Positions 42,698 to 53,202 of a stretch of 64,000 bases of DNA are shown piece after piece. The stretch's first letter is position 1. Each line of letters begins with the position of its first letter. The stretch is from contig NZ_SMCQ01000016.1 of NCBI RefSeq assembly GCF_004343035.1, positions 1-64,000 on the forward strand. Direction: 5' to 3'. Made by a program: the position numbers and the translations under genes. The stretch is from Longibaculum muris (lineage in GTDB: Bacteria > Bacillota_I > Bacilli_A > Erysipelotrichales > Coprobacillaceae). A model generated the notes under the pieces. It saw only the letters and a list, made by a program, of their open reading frames with translations. It made no database searches and was not told where the DNA came from.

Positions 42698-45600
42698 ATG
42701 AAGACGAAATGTCAGAAAATATGGGGACTCGTTTTGTCATTGTTGTTAGTTGTTCCATTAATAACAATGAATCCAGTAAAGGCAGAAAATGTTTCCCATA
42801 AAGTATTTGAATTATCAGCACCTGAAAAGGCAAGTGTAGGGCATACTATTGATGTCGATTTAAGAATGTATCCTAAAGATAAGTTTGCAGCATTTGATTT
42901 GTATATTAATTTTGATGAAGAAGCTTTAAAATATAAGTCTGCAAAATTAGGTATGGGTAGTTTGGGAATTTCAGTGGAGTATAATCAAGTTGCACCTGGA
43001 AAACTTAAAGTTGCAGTTGCTAAAGGTGATGAATTTGAAAGTAATATAGACGATTCTATTTTAATAACTTTTAAAATGGAAGTCTTAAATACAAAAGAAG
43101 CAGTTGGAACTCATGGTATTCAATTAGAAGTTTATAAATCAACTGATGTTAATGGTGGAAAGCTTGATTTTGTTAATGAAATTAAGAATACACAAATAAC
43201 AATTGATGCACCATTAAAACAAATATCATTAAATAAAAAAAGTTTAGTGATGGATAAAGGGAATACTGAGACATTGGTTGTGAGTAAAATTCCTGAATTT
43301 ACAACGAATACTGATGTTGTTCAATGGTCAAGTGAAGATAGTGAAATTGCAAGTGTTGATCAAAATGGAAAAATTACTGCCCACAAAGGTGGAAAAACAA
43401 CAATTAAAGCAGCTATTGGTGAATTTGCAGCAACTTGTGAAGTGACTGTTACAATACCTTTAGAAAGTTTGTCTATAGATAAGCTTGATAGTGCTATTGA
43501 TGTTGGAAGTAAACAACAGTTAGTTGTAAAATATTTACCATTAGATACAACAGTAAATAAAAAAGTAACATGGAAAAGTTTAGATACTACGATTGCTACT
43601 GTAGATGAAAATGGAATTGTTACAGGAGTGAAACGTGGAACTGCAACTATTCAAGCAACAATGGCGGGTATGAGCACTACTGTTGAAGTAAAAGTAAAAC
43701 AGCCATTGGTTGGAATTAAAATTGATCAATCAGATTTTACTCTGATTAAAAATAAAGAAAAGGCTTTAACAGTGAGTGAGGATCCATCAGTTCATGATGA
43801 TGTTATTGATCAAAAAGTTTGGAGTTCTTCTGATGAAAAGATTGCAACTGTTGATCAAAATGGAAATGTAAAAGCAATAAAAGAAGGGGTAGCTGTTATT
43901 TCAGTAACATATTATGTTGGAAATAGAACAGTAACTTCTTCTGTAAAAGTAGAAGTTAAAGAAATTCATGTTACAAGTGTGAGCTTAGACAAAACAAAAG
44001 TTGAATTGATTAAGGGTGATGAAGGTGATTTAAAAGCCTCTTATGCACCACTAGACACTACTGATGATACAACAATTCAATGGAGTTCATCAAATGATAA
44101 GATTGTTACAGTTGATAAAAATGGACATATCAAAGCTATTGCTGGGGGAAAAGCAACAATTACGGCAGTAATTGCAGGTAAGAAAGCAACTTGTGATGTT
44201 GAAGTGAGTGTTCCTTTAAAGGGAATTACTATTGAATGTAAAGCGAATGTAATGGAAGTTAAAGATACACAAACATTGACTGTTAAATATGATCCAACAG
44301 ATACAACAATAGATAAAACAATTACTTGGAAATCAAGTGATAAATCTATTGCTACAGTGGATCAAAAAGGTGTAGTTACTGCGTTATCAAAGGGAACAGT
44401 TGATATTATTGCAACGGTTGCAGATAAAACAACAAATATAACATTAACGATTAAACAACCATTATTAGAAATTCAGATTGAACAAAATGATTTTACACTT
44501 ATTAAGAATGAGACAAAAGAACTAACAGTTAAAGAAAGTCCTTTAAATCATGATGATAAAATTACTAAAAAAGAATGGTCAACTTCTGATGCAAAAGTTG
44601 CAAGTGTTGATCAAAATGGTAAAGTAACAGCATTGAAAGAAGGAAAAGCAACAATTACGGCTACTTACTATGTAGGGGAAAAGAGTTATAAAGCAACAGT
44701 TATTGTAACTGTTAAAGAAATTCATGTAGAAAAAGTTATCTTAAATAAAACAAACTTAAATTTAGGAAAAGGTGAGAAAGCTACATTGACTGCTACATAT
44801 ACACCACTTAATACAACAGATGAGACAGTAGTTAAATGGACATCATCTGATTCAAGTGTTGTAAAAGTCAATCAAAATGGTGAACTTGAAGCAATTAAAG
44901 GTGGAAAAGCAACAATTACAGCTACAATAGCTGGACAAAAAGCAGAATGCCTTGTTAAAGTTAATGTTCCATTAACAGGTATTGAATTAAATGGAGCCAA
45001 GACAGTATTAAAAGGACAAACTGCACAATTAACAATTCAAAAAAATCCTAGTGATGCAACTGATGAATTAACAAATATTCAATATCAAACAAGTAATGCA
45101 TCGATTGCTAAAGTTGATCAAAATGGAAAAGTAACTGGTCTTAAAGAAGGAACTGCTGATATAAGCGTTATTGGATATGTTGGAAATAAACGTTTTGAAG
45201 CTATTCATACAATAGAAGTGAAAGAAATTAAATTAGAATCTATTGAAATTAATATAGATTCACCAAGAATTGTTATAAATGAAGCAAAACAAGCGGAAGT
45301 TAAATATAATCCTAATGATACAACTGATGATAAAGCTGTCATTTGGTCTTCATCTGATGAAAAAATTGCTACTGTTGATCAAAATGGAAAGATTAAAGGA
45401 TTAAAAGTTGGTAAAGCAATTATTCAAGTTGTTTCTAAATTTAATGATGAAATTTTTGATGAAATGGAAATAGAAGTTTATGAAATTCCAATGGAATCAA
45501 TTCAATTGGATAAAGAATCTATAGAATTAACAGTTGGTGATTCATATCAATCTTATGTAACAATTTTACCTGAAAATACAACTGATTCTAAAAAATTAAC

Positions 45601-46384
45601 ATGGTTATCTTCTGATGAAGAAATTGCTACAGTTGATTCAAAAGGAAATATCAAAACACTTAAAAAGGGAAATGTTGTTATCACAGTATCTGCAAAAAAT
45701 GGTGAGATTGTTGCAACCTTAAATGTTAAAGTTGTTAACAAAAAAGGAAAGCCATCTTACATTGTTGATAATCAAGATATCCAATTATCTGTACCTCAAG
45801 ATCAACTTCAAGACATTTATCAAAATGTTCCAGAAGAATTTAAAGAAATTGTAAATGATGGTGGAAAATTAGATATTATTGTTAAATCTCAAAAAGTTGA
45901 AAATAAAGAAGCTCAAATACAATTAAATAATCAATTATCTCAACAAGGACTTCTTAAAGAATATCAAGTAGGAACATGGTTGAATATTGATGTTTTAGCT
46001 CAAGTAACTTCATTTGATGGAGAAAAACAAAGTGATGAATTAACAAATTTATCTAAACCATTAAAAATAACAATTGAGATTCCAAAAGATCTTCTTGGTA
46101 AGAATCGTGAATATACAATTGTTAGAATTCATGATGGAAAAATAGAAGTTTTAAAAACTCAATTATCTGCTGATAAAAAATATTTAACATTTGAATCAGA
46201 TAAATTTAGTGAATTTGCTATTTTGTATAAAGATGTAGAAATAAAAGAAGAAACAAATTCACAAAAAGAGAATGATAAAGCAGTTCATACTGATGATACG
46301 ACACTTATTGGTATGGAGTTAATGGGAATGGTTATTTCAGGAGTAGTTATCGCATTAAGTTATAGAAAGAAAAAATATTTATAA
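42698..46384 (+). CDS. Membrane-anchored surface protein with cohesin-like domain and ten BIG2 repeats
   Basis: A 1228-residue protein. A signal peptide ends near residue 29 (NPVKAEN). Residues about 32-165 form a cohesin-like domain (FELSAPEKASVGHTIDVDLR, FAAFDLYINFDEEALKY, DDSILITFKMEV). Ten bacterial Ig-like BIG2 repeats (about 170-1010) follow, each with a WSSSDEKIATVDQNGK-type core. They fall into a higher-order order in which an A-B-C block of roughly 250 residues is duplicated. A mixed domain (about 1020-1175) and a C-terminal membrane segment with YRKKKYL follow. VHTDDTT precedes the anchor; there is no LPXTG. The ATG at 42698 has GGAGGGAAAG upstream. An earlier in-frame TTG lies within the promoter. 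It is probably the anchored receptor for the dockerin protein encoded next. Confidence 0.82.
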   Translation: MKTKCQKIWGLVLSLLLVVPLITMNPVKAENVSHKVFELSAPEKASVGHTIDVDLRMYPKDKFAAFDLYINFDEEALKYKSAKLGMGSLGISVEYNQVAPGKLKVAVAKGDEFESNIDDSILITFKMEVLNTKEAVGTHGIQLEVYKSTDVNGGKLDFVNEIKNTQITIDAPLKQISLNKKSLVMDKGNTETLVVSKIPEFTTNTDVVQWSSEDSEIASVDQNGKITAHKGGKTTIKAAIGEFAATCEVTVTIPLESLSIDKLDSAIDVGSKQQLVVKYLPLDTTVNKKVTWKSLDTTIATVDENGIVTGVKRGTATIQATMAGMSTTVEVKVKQPLVGIKIDQSDFTLIKNKEKALTVSEDPSVHDDVIDQKVWSSSDEKIATVDQNGNVKAIKEGVAVISVTYYVGNRTVTSSVKVEVKEIHVTSVSLDKTKVELIKGDEGDLKASYAPLDTTDDTTIQWSSSNDKIVTVDKNGHIKAIAGGKATITAVIAGKKATCDVEVSVPLKGITIECKANVMEVKDTQTLTVKYDPTDTTIDKTITWKSSDKSIATVDQKGVVTALSKGTVDIIATVADKTTNITLTIKQPLLEIQIEQNDFTLIKNETKELTVKESPLNHDDKITKKEWSTSDAKVASVDQNGKVTALKEGKATITATYYVGEKSYKATVIVTVKEIHVEKVILNKTNLNLGKGEKATLTATYTPLNTTDETVVKWTSSDSSVVKVNQNGELEAIKGGKATITATIAGQKAECLVKVNVPLTGIELNGAKTVLKGQTAQLTIQKNPSDATDELTNIQYQTSNASIAKVDQNGKVTGLKEGTADISVIGYVGNKRFEAIHTIEVKEIKLESIEINIDSPRIVINEAKQAEVKYNPNDTTDDKAVIWSSSDEKIATVDQNGKIKGLKVGKAIIQVVSKFNDEIFDEMEIEVYEIPMESIQLDKESIELTVGDSYQSYVTILPENTTDSKKLTWLSSDEEIATVDSKGNIKTLKKGNVVITVSAKNGEIVATLNVKVVNKKGKPSYIVDNQDIQLSVPQDQLQDIYQNVPEEFKEIVNDGGKLDIIVKSQKVENKEAQIQLNNQLSQQGLLKEYQVGTWLNIDVLAQVTSFDGEKQSDELTNLSKPLKITIEIPKDLLGKNREYTIVRIHDGKIEVLKTQLSADKKYLTFESDKFSEFAILYKDVEIKEETNSQKENDKAVHTDDTTLIGMELMGMVISGVVIALSYRKKKYL

Positions 46385-46394
46385 TAACAGGCTA

Positions 46395-46426
46395 GGGTAG
46401 GAAACTACCCTCCCCTATATGGGAGG
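46395..46426 (+). promoter_or_regulatory. Two hairpins in the cohesin-dockerin gap, one covering the ribosome site
   Basis: GGGTAG / CTACCC with a GAAA tetraloop (46395-46410) is followed by CCTCCC / GGGAGG (46409-46414 with 46421-46426) around a six-base loop. The right arm of the second stem is the entire Shine-Dalgarno sequence of the dockerin gene. There is no T run, so these look like translational control rather than termination. Confidence 0.6.
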
Positions 46427-46431
46427 AAAAT

Positions 46432-49400
46432 ATGAAAAAAGTTATTAGTGTTGCACTTGCTTTCATTATGGTATTGACTTTAGTTCAATTACCAATGAAC
46501 GTCCATGCAAGTGGTTTAGAACCATTAAGTGAAGCAATTGATAGTGAAGAAAAACTTACATTAACGCTTTATGGAGAGTATTTTGATGAAGGTGTAAATC
46601 TTAGCTTAGAAGTCACATCTCGTGATGACTATCAATTAACAGAAGCCAATAGTTCTGGAAATGTAAGTATTACTTTTCAAGATATTGAAACAAAACAAAC
46701 ATATACACAAGAAATGTCATATTATACAAATGATTTAACTTCAAAGATATATGTCAATGGCAAGTTAGAAAAACTTGGATTTGGAGAAAATCGAAATGTT
46801 ATTATATCTGCTATTGAAGTCAATCAGATAAAATATACAAACCTTAATGAAGCACAATTTACTTATTCAGATAGAATCGTACCGCACATTGTATCAATAG
46901 AATTGGATAAGAATAATAAAAGTGTTTATACAGAAACAGGCGAGTATTCATTTATTATTACTACAGATAAAAATTATAATAGATGGCCAAATGCTAATTT
47001 AAATGTTGAAGATGGAAATGGACATTCTAGAAATGTTGGTATGTCTGTAGAGCCTATTAGTGATATACAATATAAATTAACTTATCATATAGATGCTCAG
47101 ACAGCTGTTAAAGGTCAATATTCTTTTGAATCACTAAATTTTGGTGATTTGTATATTGAAAAAAATTCAGAACTTTATCAATCTTTAGGATTAGATAAAA
47201 TCTCTTTTAAAGTTGATTTTGGTAGTGATGATTTTAATGCACCAGAATTTGTTGATATTAAATGTAATTTGGATAATGGCGCAACAGTCACTAAAGGAGA
47301 TAGAGTAATTTATACTATTAAATTAACAAATGATGAGGACATTGATTTAGAAAATTCCTTTATGTGTATATCAGGACGCAATCTGAATTTAAAGAGTATT
47401 GGGAATCATGAGTATACTATAGAATTTATTTGTGATGAAAAAACAGAAGCTGGTGATTACCAATTATCATCATTAAGCTTATGTGATGAAAATGGGAATA
47501 GAAATGATATTGATAGTAATGCATTTGGTAATCCAAGTTTTACTGTTGTTCAAGATTCAGAAGTAACATATGAAGAACTAAAAATGACCAATATAAAAAA
47601 AGAACCTTCTGATTTGATATACCTTAATAAAAACAATCCAGAATATAAAATTACTATCGAATTTAATCATACCATTAGTTATACATATTTAACATTTAAT
47701 TGCATGAATAGTAATCAAACATATCGAGTGGTAGGAGATATTGATGGAAAAACAGCGACATATACAATTCATTATGATGAAAATATGATAGCTGGTTCAT
47801 ATAATATACAACACTTATATGCAACAAATGGATTCCAAGATATAGATAATTATGGTGATAGTGATTTAAGAAATTTAGGATTTATTATTCAAAGTGAAGA
47901 TAGGGCCTATTTAAATTCTTTATCACTTACACAAAATAATAAACAAGTAAAACCAGGTGATAAATTAGATTTCCAATTAGATTTTACAAAATTAGTCAAT
48001 GATGTTAATCTACAATTTGTTAATAAAGATCATCCAAATGTAAGAATTACATTTGATGAATATGATTTTCAAGCATTAAAGGGGACAGTAGAGGGATATA
48101 TCAATGACACTTATGGGAATGGAGTCTATCAATTAGAAAATATAAATTTTAGAAGTAATGGAGAATATTTCAATCTTTCTTCGCATGAAAATATTTGGAG
48201 TTCGTTGAAGTTAGATCAAATTCAATTTGAGATTATTAATAGCCATGATGATTTTGAAGCACCAAAAATAACAAGTGTTCAAATTGATGATTCTCAAGAT
48301 TTTAATATAACTTCAAAAAATGATACTTGTAGTTTTAAAATAACAACAAGTGAATTAATAAATGTAAATAATTCTAATTTCAGTCTTTCAACAAACAATT
48401 CTGAATATTTAGCAAGTCGAATTGAGTTGATTGATGAATCTAAATGTGAATATTTAGTAACAATCTTTACAACAAACCGCTCATTTGATGGGGTTTATTC
48501 GATCAATAATTTTAACTTGAGAGATGCTCATGGAAATGAGAATTATTACTATTCTCATCAAGGTAGTGATGATACCAATATTCAAAAAATATTTGGAATA
48601 AAAGTTAATGTTTCAGCAGGTATTACTGAAATGAACGATGTGAAACTTTCACATTTCAATTATCAAATTCAAGATATTTATTCAAAAAATGGTAAGGTCT
48701 CTATTTCATTAGAAACAGATCAAAGTGTTTCTGGTATAAGTATGAATTTAGAAAATATAACCTATGCAAGATCTAGCTATATAAGTGGAGAGGCAACAAA
48801 TAACGAAAGAACAAAATGGTTATTTGAAATCGATATTAATGAAATGACATTGAATGGTCAATACAGATTAGAAAGAATCAATATTAATCTTAATGATCAA
48901 TCAAATGAAATTTATCGTAGCTCTGAAGAATATTCAGAAGTATTTGAAAAAGTAAAATATTATGTAGAATGTGGACGTCAATATGAAAGAGCTCCAAAGA
49001 TTAAGAAACTTGTTGCTGATAAAAATAATTTGACTAATTATAGTTCAGATGGAAAAGCTATTTTCTATTTAACAACTTCAGCTGATATCAATATAAATCA
49101 TTCAAATATTCAATTTGCAATAGAAGGTTATGTTAATAAATATGTTAATGTAAGTTATAAAATAGAAAAAACAGCAGATAAAGAGTATAAAATTACTTGT
49201 CAAATTGATCATGAAACATTTAATGGTGATTATTATATTCGAAGCATAAATTTGAGTGGTATATATGATAATTCTAATGATTATAATATATATGATAATG
49301 GTAGAGGATATTATTATTTGTCAGGATTAGGATTTAAAGTGTCATGTGGTATATCTGATTTAGATGCACCAAAGTTATTAAAAATGTATGGTCATTCATC

Positions 49401-52400
49401 TAATAAAGAAATATATAAAGAAGCTGGAGAATATACTTATTATTTCCAATTTGATGAGGATATTTCGTTGAATTCAAGTCAATTTGTTTTAGCAGATGAA
49501 AATGATAAAGAATATTGGAATAATTTTATTTCTTTAGGTAATCATTTGTATGCTGTTAAATTATATTTCGGAGAAAATGGTCAATTAAAAAATGGTCAGT
49601 ATCATTTTTCTAATCTTCAAATTAGTGATAAATATGGAAATCATGTGGGTTATCCTAATGATTATGAAAATAATTCAACATTAAATGTATTTGCTAATGA
49701 GTTAGATAGTATTCAATTTAAAGTTGATTTGCCTCAAGAAGAAGTTGAAGAATTAAAAATTATTTCTGTAACTCCTGAAGATAATCTTGTTTTCAATGAA
49801 GTAGGAGATAAACTCATTTTTAAAGCTGTATTCAATAAAGAAGTCGGTTTTAGTAATATTAATTTTATTAATGTGGCTGGTGATTATATTAATGCCTATG
49901 AAATGTCAGTTAAGCCAGTAGAAAATGGTTATGAATATACTTATGGTGTAAATATTACCGATGCTAAAAAACCAGGAGTATATCACATTGATGAATTTGA
50001 GGTTTGGGATGATGGTAAACCTTATCAAGTAGATCCATCTTATTATTCAACTATTCAATTTACAAATAATGTTGAATGTAATATGCCATCAATTGATAAT
50101 GTATCTTCGATTAAATTTAATGGTCCAACAGAATTAAATAATATTGATGAAAAATTATTAGTAGATGTTACTCTTAATAAGAAAATCAATAATTTATCGC
50201 TTGATTTTGAATGGGAAAATATTAATGATGAATATTATACAGATACTTATTCTTCATTGATTAATATGGAAGAAAAAGATGGTTTATACATTTATCATTA
50301 TGAATTTAATGCTTATAATTTTAGTCCATTAAGTCAATATCAATTAAGTAGAATTATCTTTGAATATGATAATGAATATTGTTTTGATATTGATAATCAA
50401 GATACACATTGGAAATTATGGAATCTTGATTCAGTAAAAGTAAAAACATTATATGAAAATGAAAGTCACGATGATGTTGGATTTAATATTACTCCAGTTA
50501 CAACAAATCAATCTATTTATAAAGAAACTGGAACTTATTCATATATCGTTGAATCAGATCAAGAATTTAAATTAACATCAGCAGATATTCGTTCATATAA
50601 TTATAATTTTACAATCCCAGATGTTACAATTCAGCAAATAGATGCACATAAGTGGCAAATAGATGTTGAAATTAGTAGTAATCTTAAAAATGATATCTAT
50701 TATTTACGTTATATAACATATCAAGTTGATGGTGATGAGATGGAATGTAGTTTTGAACCAGAACATTGCTTTGAAGTCGCTTGTGGTATAGAAAATCATG
50801 TACCTTTAAAGGTTGTTAATATTTCTGATATTCAAAATGAAGAAAACTATAATGCTAGTGACAATAAGGAAATTAGTTTTGTAGTAGAATTTAATAAAGC
50901 TATTCAAGATATTAAGGTATATTTTGGAAATTATGAAGATAAACTTTATTGTAGTGAGGTAGCACAATTAGCAGATACAAAATATAAAGTTTATATGAGT
51001 GTTGATGAAACATTCAAAACTGGTGAATATTCATTCTTGTCTTTAAAAGCAACAGATGAAGTGAATGAGTCCATTTATTTAGATGAATATAATGAGTTTT
51101 TACCAGACGGACATTTAGGATTCAATGTTACAAATGAATTAGATCAAACAGAGAGTGAATTAAAGATTGACGTTGTTGGTCAAAAAACAGAATCTAATGA
51201 AACCATTGAAAGAAATGCATGGGCAAATGAAAAAGTAGAATTGAATATTAATATTCAGTCAGATAATGATTCTAAGATCACATATTTAGTGAGCCGAGAT
51301 GGAAAGAATTTTGAAGAATATAATCCAGAAACAGCTATTGATAATGGTGAACATAAACTTTATATAAAAGCTGTAGATGAAAATAATCAAGAGTCAAATA
51401 TTGTTGTTGTGAATGTTAAAGTCGATGAAGAACGTCCTTTATCTGAAATCGTTGATATTAGTCCGAAATTGAGATCAGTGATTCAAAAAGTGGGTAGAAA
51501 GATTAATATTAAAGCAACTGATGAATTAAGTGGTGTTAAGAGTGTTGAATACAAATTAGTCGCTAAAGGTCAAAATGAAGCAAATTGTCCATATACAATT
51601 GGAACAACTGCAACAGTACCTGCTAACTTCGAAGGACAATTAATTGTTAGAGTTACTGATAATGCTGGTAACCAAACAGTTACACCATATGATTTTGAAA
51701 GATTAGCAACATTAGAAATTCATTTAAAAGGTCAAACAGATAAAATTGTTGAAAAAGATCAATTATCAATTGATTTAACAATTGATGATAATGATAATAT
51801 TCAATATGTTGGAATCAAGCGAGATGGTAATGATTATGAAGATATTACTTCATCTTATAAAAATGGTTATGAAGTCACAAAGAATGGTACTTATACAGTT
51901 CGTGTAGTAACTCAAAAGGGTGCCGAAGATGAACAAAAGATAGTTTACAATTGTCTTGATACTAATCCTGTATACTTAACATTAATTGGAAATAATCAAG
52001 ACAAAGTTATGAGTGATCTATTAGAGATTGTATTTAAAAACACAGATATAGTGAAAAAGGTAACAATTCAAAAAGATAATGAAACTCCTCAAGATATTAC
52101 AAGTACTTATCAGCAAAAGCAAACAATCATTGAAAATGGAACATATACAGTTACCGTTACAACAACATCTGATCAAGAATTTACTCAAAAAATCACTTAT
52201 AATAATATCTATGTTCCAGATATGACTTTGAAATTTGATATTGATTCTAATCAAGATGAAGAATATCTTACTGAAGATACAGTATCATTCATTATTAGTC
52301 CTAAAAATACAGTTGTAACTTCTTTAAAAGTTTATAAAGATGACGTATTGGTAAAAGATATTAAAGATTCATACCAAGATGGTTATAAGATTACTGAAAA

Positions 52401-53163
52401 TGGAAAATATGAATTTAAATTAACAACAAGTGATGGTCAAGAAGCTACAAAAGCAATCACTTATACAAATATTGATAATTCACAACCAGAAGTGACTTTA
52501 AGTGGTAATACTGAAAGTACAGAAATGAGAGATAAGCTTACAATTCATGTAAAAGCTGATCAATCAGGAATTGGCCTTGTGAAGATTCAAAAGAATAATC
52601 AAGCTGAAGAAAATATTACTGACAGTTATCAAAATGGATATTCAATTGAAGATAATGGTACATATAAGGTTGTAGTGGTAACAAAATCAGGTAAAACTGC
52701 TTCTGCAACAATTACTTATACAAAATTAACTGCACCATATATTCATTTGAATGAAATGTCACTTCGTTTAAAACCAAATGAAACATTTGAATTAAAGGCT
52801 GAAACAAATATTCCAGATGCAAAATTAATTTGGACAACTTCTGATGATAGAATTGTTAATGTTGATGAAAATGGAAATGTTACTGCCATTGCTAATGGTT
52901 CAGCAACAATTACAGTAGAATGTTCTGGTTATAAAGTTGAAGTGAAATGTGAAGTGGTTGTTTCAGACATTTCATACATGTTAGGAGATGTCAATAGGGA
53001 TGGTGAGATTACTTCAGCGGATGCACAATTAATTTTAAGATACTGTGTTGGAAAAGTTGAACTAGATGACGAACAATTGATATTAGCTGATTTAAACAGT
53101 GATGGTGAAATTACTTCAGCGGATGCTCAAAAAGTATTAAGAATTTGTGTTAATAAAGAATAA
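46432..53163 (+). CDS. Giant secreted Ig-like repeat protein with C-terminal dockerin
   Basis: A 2243-residue protein with a signal peptide (cleavage near residue 25, MNVHASG). About residues 45-1560 hold a long series of divergent ~115-130-residue modules with the recurrent ending GxYxLxxLxLxDxxGN...DxDAPxI, probably Ig- or cadherin-like. Residues about 1585-1760 contain two further Ig-like domains. Then four short modules carry the signature DITxSYQxGYxIxENGTYxVxVxT (about 1765-2085). One BIG2 domain (about 2100-2180) and a type-I dockerin end the protein (two Ca2+ loops, GDVNRDGEITSADAQLILRY and ADLNSDGEITSADAQKVLRI). It has no membrane anchor or enzyme domain. It is probably held at the cell surface by the cohesin of the preceding protein and acts as an adhesin or spacer. 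Confidence 0.82.
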   Translation: MKKVISVALAFIMVLTLVQLPMNVHASGLEPLSEAIDSEEKLTLTLYGEYFDEGVNLSLEVTSRDDYQLTEANSSGNVSITFQDIETKQTYTQEMSYYTNDLTSKIYVNGKLEKLGFGENRNVIISAIEVNQIKYTNLNEAQFTYSDRIVPHIVSIELDKNNKSVYTETGEYSFIITTDKNYNRWPNANLNVEDGNGHSRNVGMSVEPISDIQYKLTYHIDAQTAVKGQYSFESLNFGDLYIEKNSELYQSLGLDKISFKVDFGSDDFNAPEFVDIKCNLDNGATVTKGDRVIYTIKLTNDEDIDLENSFMCISGRNLNLKSIGNHEYTIEFICDEKTEAGDYQLSSLSLCDENGNRNDIDSNAFGNPSFTVVQDSEVTYEELKMTNIKKEPSDLIYLNKNNPEYKITIEFNHTISYTYLTFNCMNSNQTYRVVGDIDGKTATYTIHYDENMIAGSYNIQHLYATNGFQDIDNYGDSDLRNLGFIIQSEDRAYLNSLSLTQNNKQVKPGDKLDFQLDFTKLVNDVNLQFVNKDHPNVRITFDEYDFQALKGTVEGYINDTYGNGVYQLENINFRSNGEYFNLSSHENIWSSLKLDQIQFEIINSHDDFEAPKITSVQIDDSQDFNITSKNDTCSFKITTSELINVNNSNFSLSTNNSEYLASRIELIDESKCEYLVTIFTTNRSFDGVYSINNFNLRDAHGNENYYYSHQGSDDTNIQKIFGIKVNVSAGITEMNDVKLSHFNYQIQDIYSKNGKVSISLETDQSVSGISMNLENITYARSSYISGEATNNERTKWLFEIDINEMTLNGQYRLERININLNDQSNEIYRSSEEYSEVFEKVKYYVECGRQYERAPKIKKLVADKNNLTNYSSDGKAIFYLTTSADININHSNIQFAIEGYVNKYVNVSYKIEKTADKEYKITCQIDHETFNGDYYIRSINLSGIYDNSNDYNIYDNGRGYYYLSGLGFKVSCGISDLDAPKLLKMYGHSSNKEIYKEAGEYTYYFQFDEDISLNSSQFVLADENDKEYWNNFISLGNHLYAVKLYFGENGQLKNGQYHFSNLQISDKYGNHVGYPNDYENNSTLNVFANELDSIQFKVDLPQEEVEELKIISVTPEDNLVFNEVGDKLIFKAVFNKEVGFSNINFINVAGDYINAYEMSVKPVENGYEYTYGVNITDAKKPGVYHIDEFEVWDDGKPYQVDPSYYSTIQFTNNVECNMPSIDNVSSIKFNGPTELNNIDEKLLVDVTLNKKINNLSLDFEWENINDEYYTDTYSSLINMEEKDGLYIYHYEFNAYNFSPLSQYQLSRIIFEYDNEYCFDIDNQDTHWKLWNLDSVKVKTLYENESHDDVGFNITPVTTNQSIYKETGTYSYIVESDQEFKLTSADIRSYNYNFTIPDVTIQQIDAHKWQIDVEISSNLKNDIYYLRYITYQVDGDEMECSFEPEHCFEVACGIENHVPLKVVNISDIQNEENYNASDNKEISFVVEFNKAIQDIKVYFGNYEDKLYCSEVAQLADTKYKVYMSVDETFKTGEYSFLSLKATDEVNESIYLDEYNEFLPDGHLGFNVTNELDQTESELKIDVVGQKTESNETIERNAWANEKVELNINIQSDNDSKITYLVSRDGKNFEEYNPETAIDNGEHKLYIKAVDENNQESNIVVVNVKVDEERPLSEIVDISPKLRSVIQKVGRKINIKATDELSGVKSVEYKLVAKGQNEANCPYTIGTTATVPANFEGQLIVRVTDNAGNQTVTPYDFERLATLEIHLKGQTDKIVEKDQLSIDLTIDDNDNIQYVGIKRDGNDYEDITSSYKNGYEVTKNGTYTVRVVTQKGAEDEQKIVYNCLDTNPVYLTLIGNNQDKVMSDLLEIVFKNTDIVKKVTIQKDNETPQDITSTYQQKQTIIENGTYTVTVTTTSDQEFTQKITYNNIYVPDMTLKFDIDSNQDEEYLTEDTVSFIISPKNTVVTSLKVYKDDVLVKDIKDSYQDGYKITENGKYEFKLTTSDGQEATKAITYTNIDNSQPEVTLSGNTESTEMRDKLTIHVKADQSGIGLVKIQKNNQAEENITDSYQNGYSIEDNGTYKVVVVTKSGKTASATITYTKLTAPYIHLNEMSLRLKPNETFELKAETNIPDAKLIWTTSDDRIVNVDENGNVTAIANGSATITVECSGYKVEVKCEVVVSDISYMLGDVNRDGEITSADAQLILRYCVGKVELDDEQLILADLNSDGEITSADAQKVLRICVNKE

Positions 53164-53202
53164 AAAAGACTTGAGAATGAATAAATCATTCTCAGTCTTT
53201 TT
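53163..53202. terminator. Bidirectional terminator between the dockerin protein and PBP1A genes
   Basis: AAAAAGACT and GAGAATGA pair with TCATTCTC and AGTCTTTTT around a five-base loop with one bulge. It serves convergent genes. Confidence 0.8.

Noticed and set aside
43000-52950. CRISPR-like or tandem DNA repeats in the surface protein genes
   Set aside because: The repeats are at the protein-domain level (BIG2 and Ig-like), diverged in DNA, and in frame. There are no spacers or palindromic repeats.
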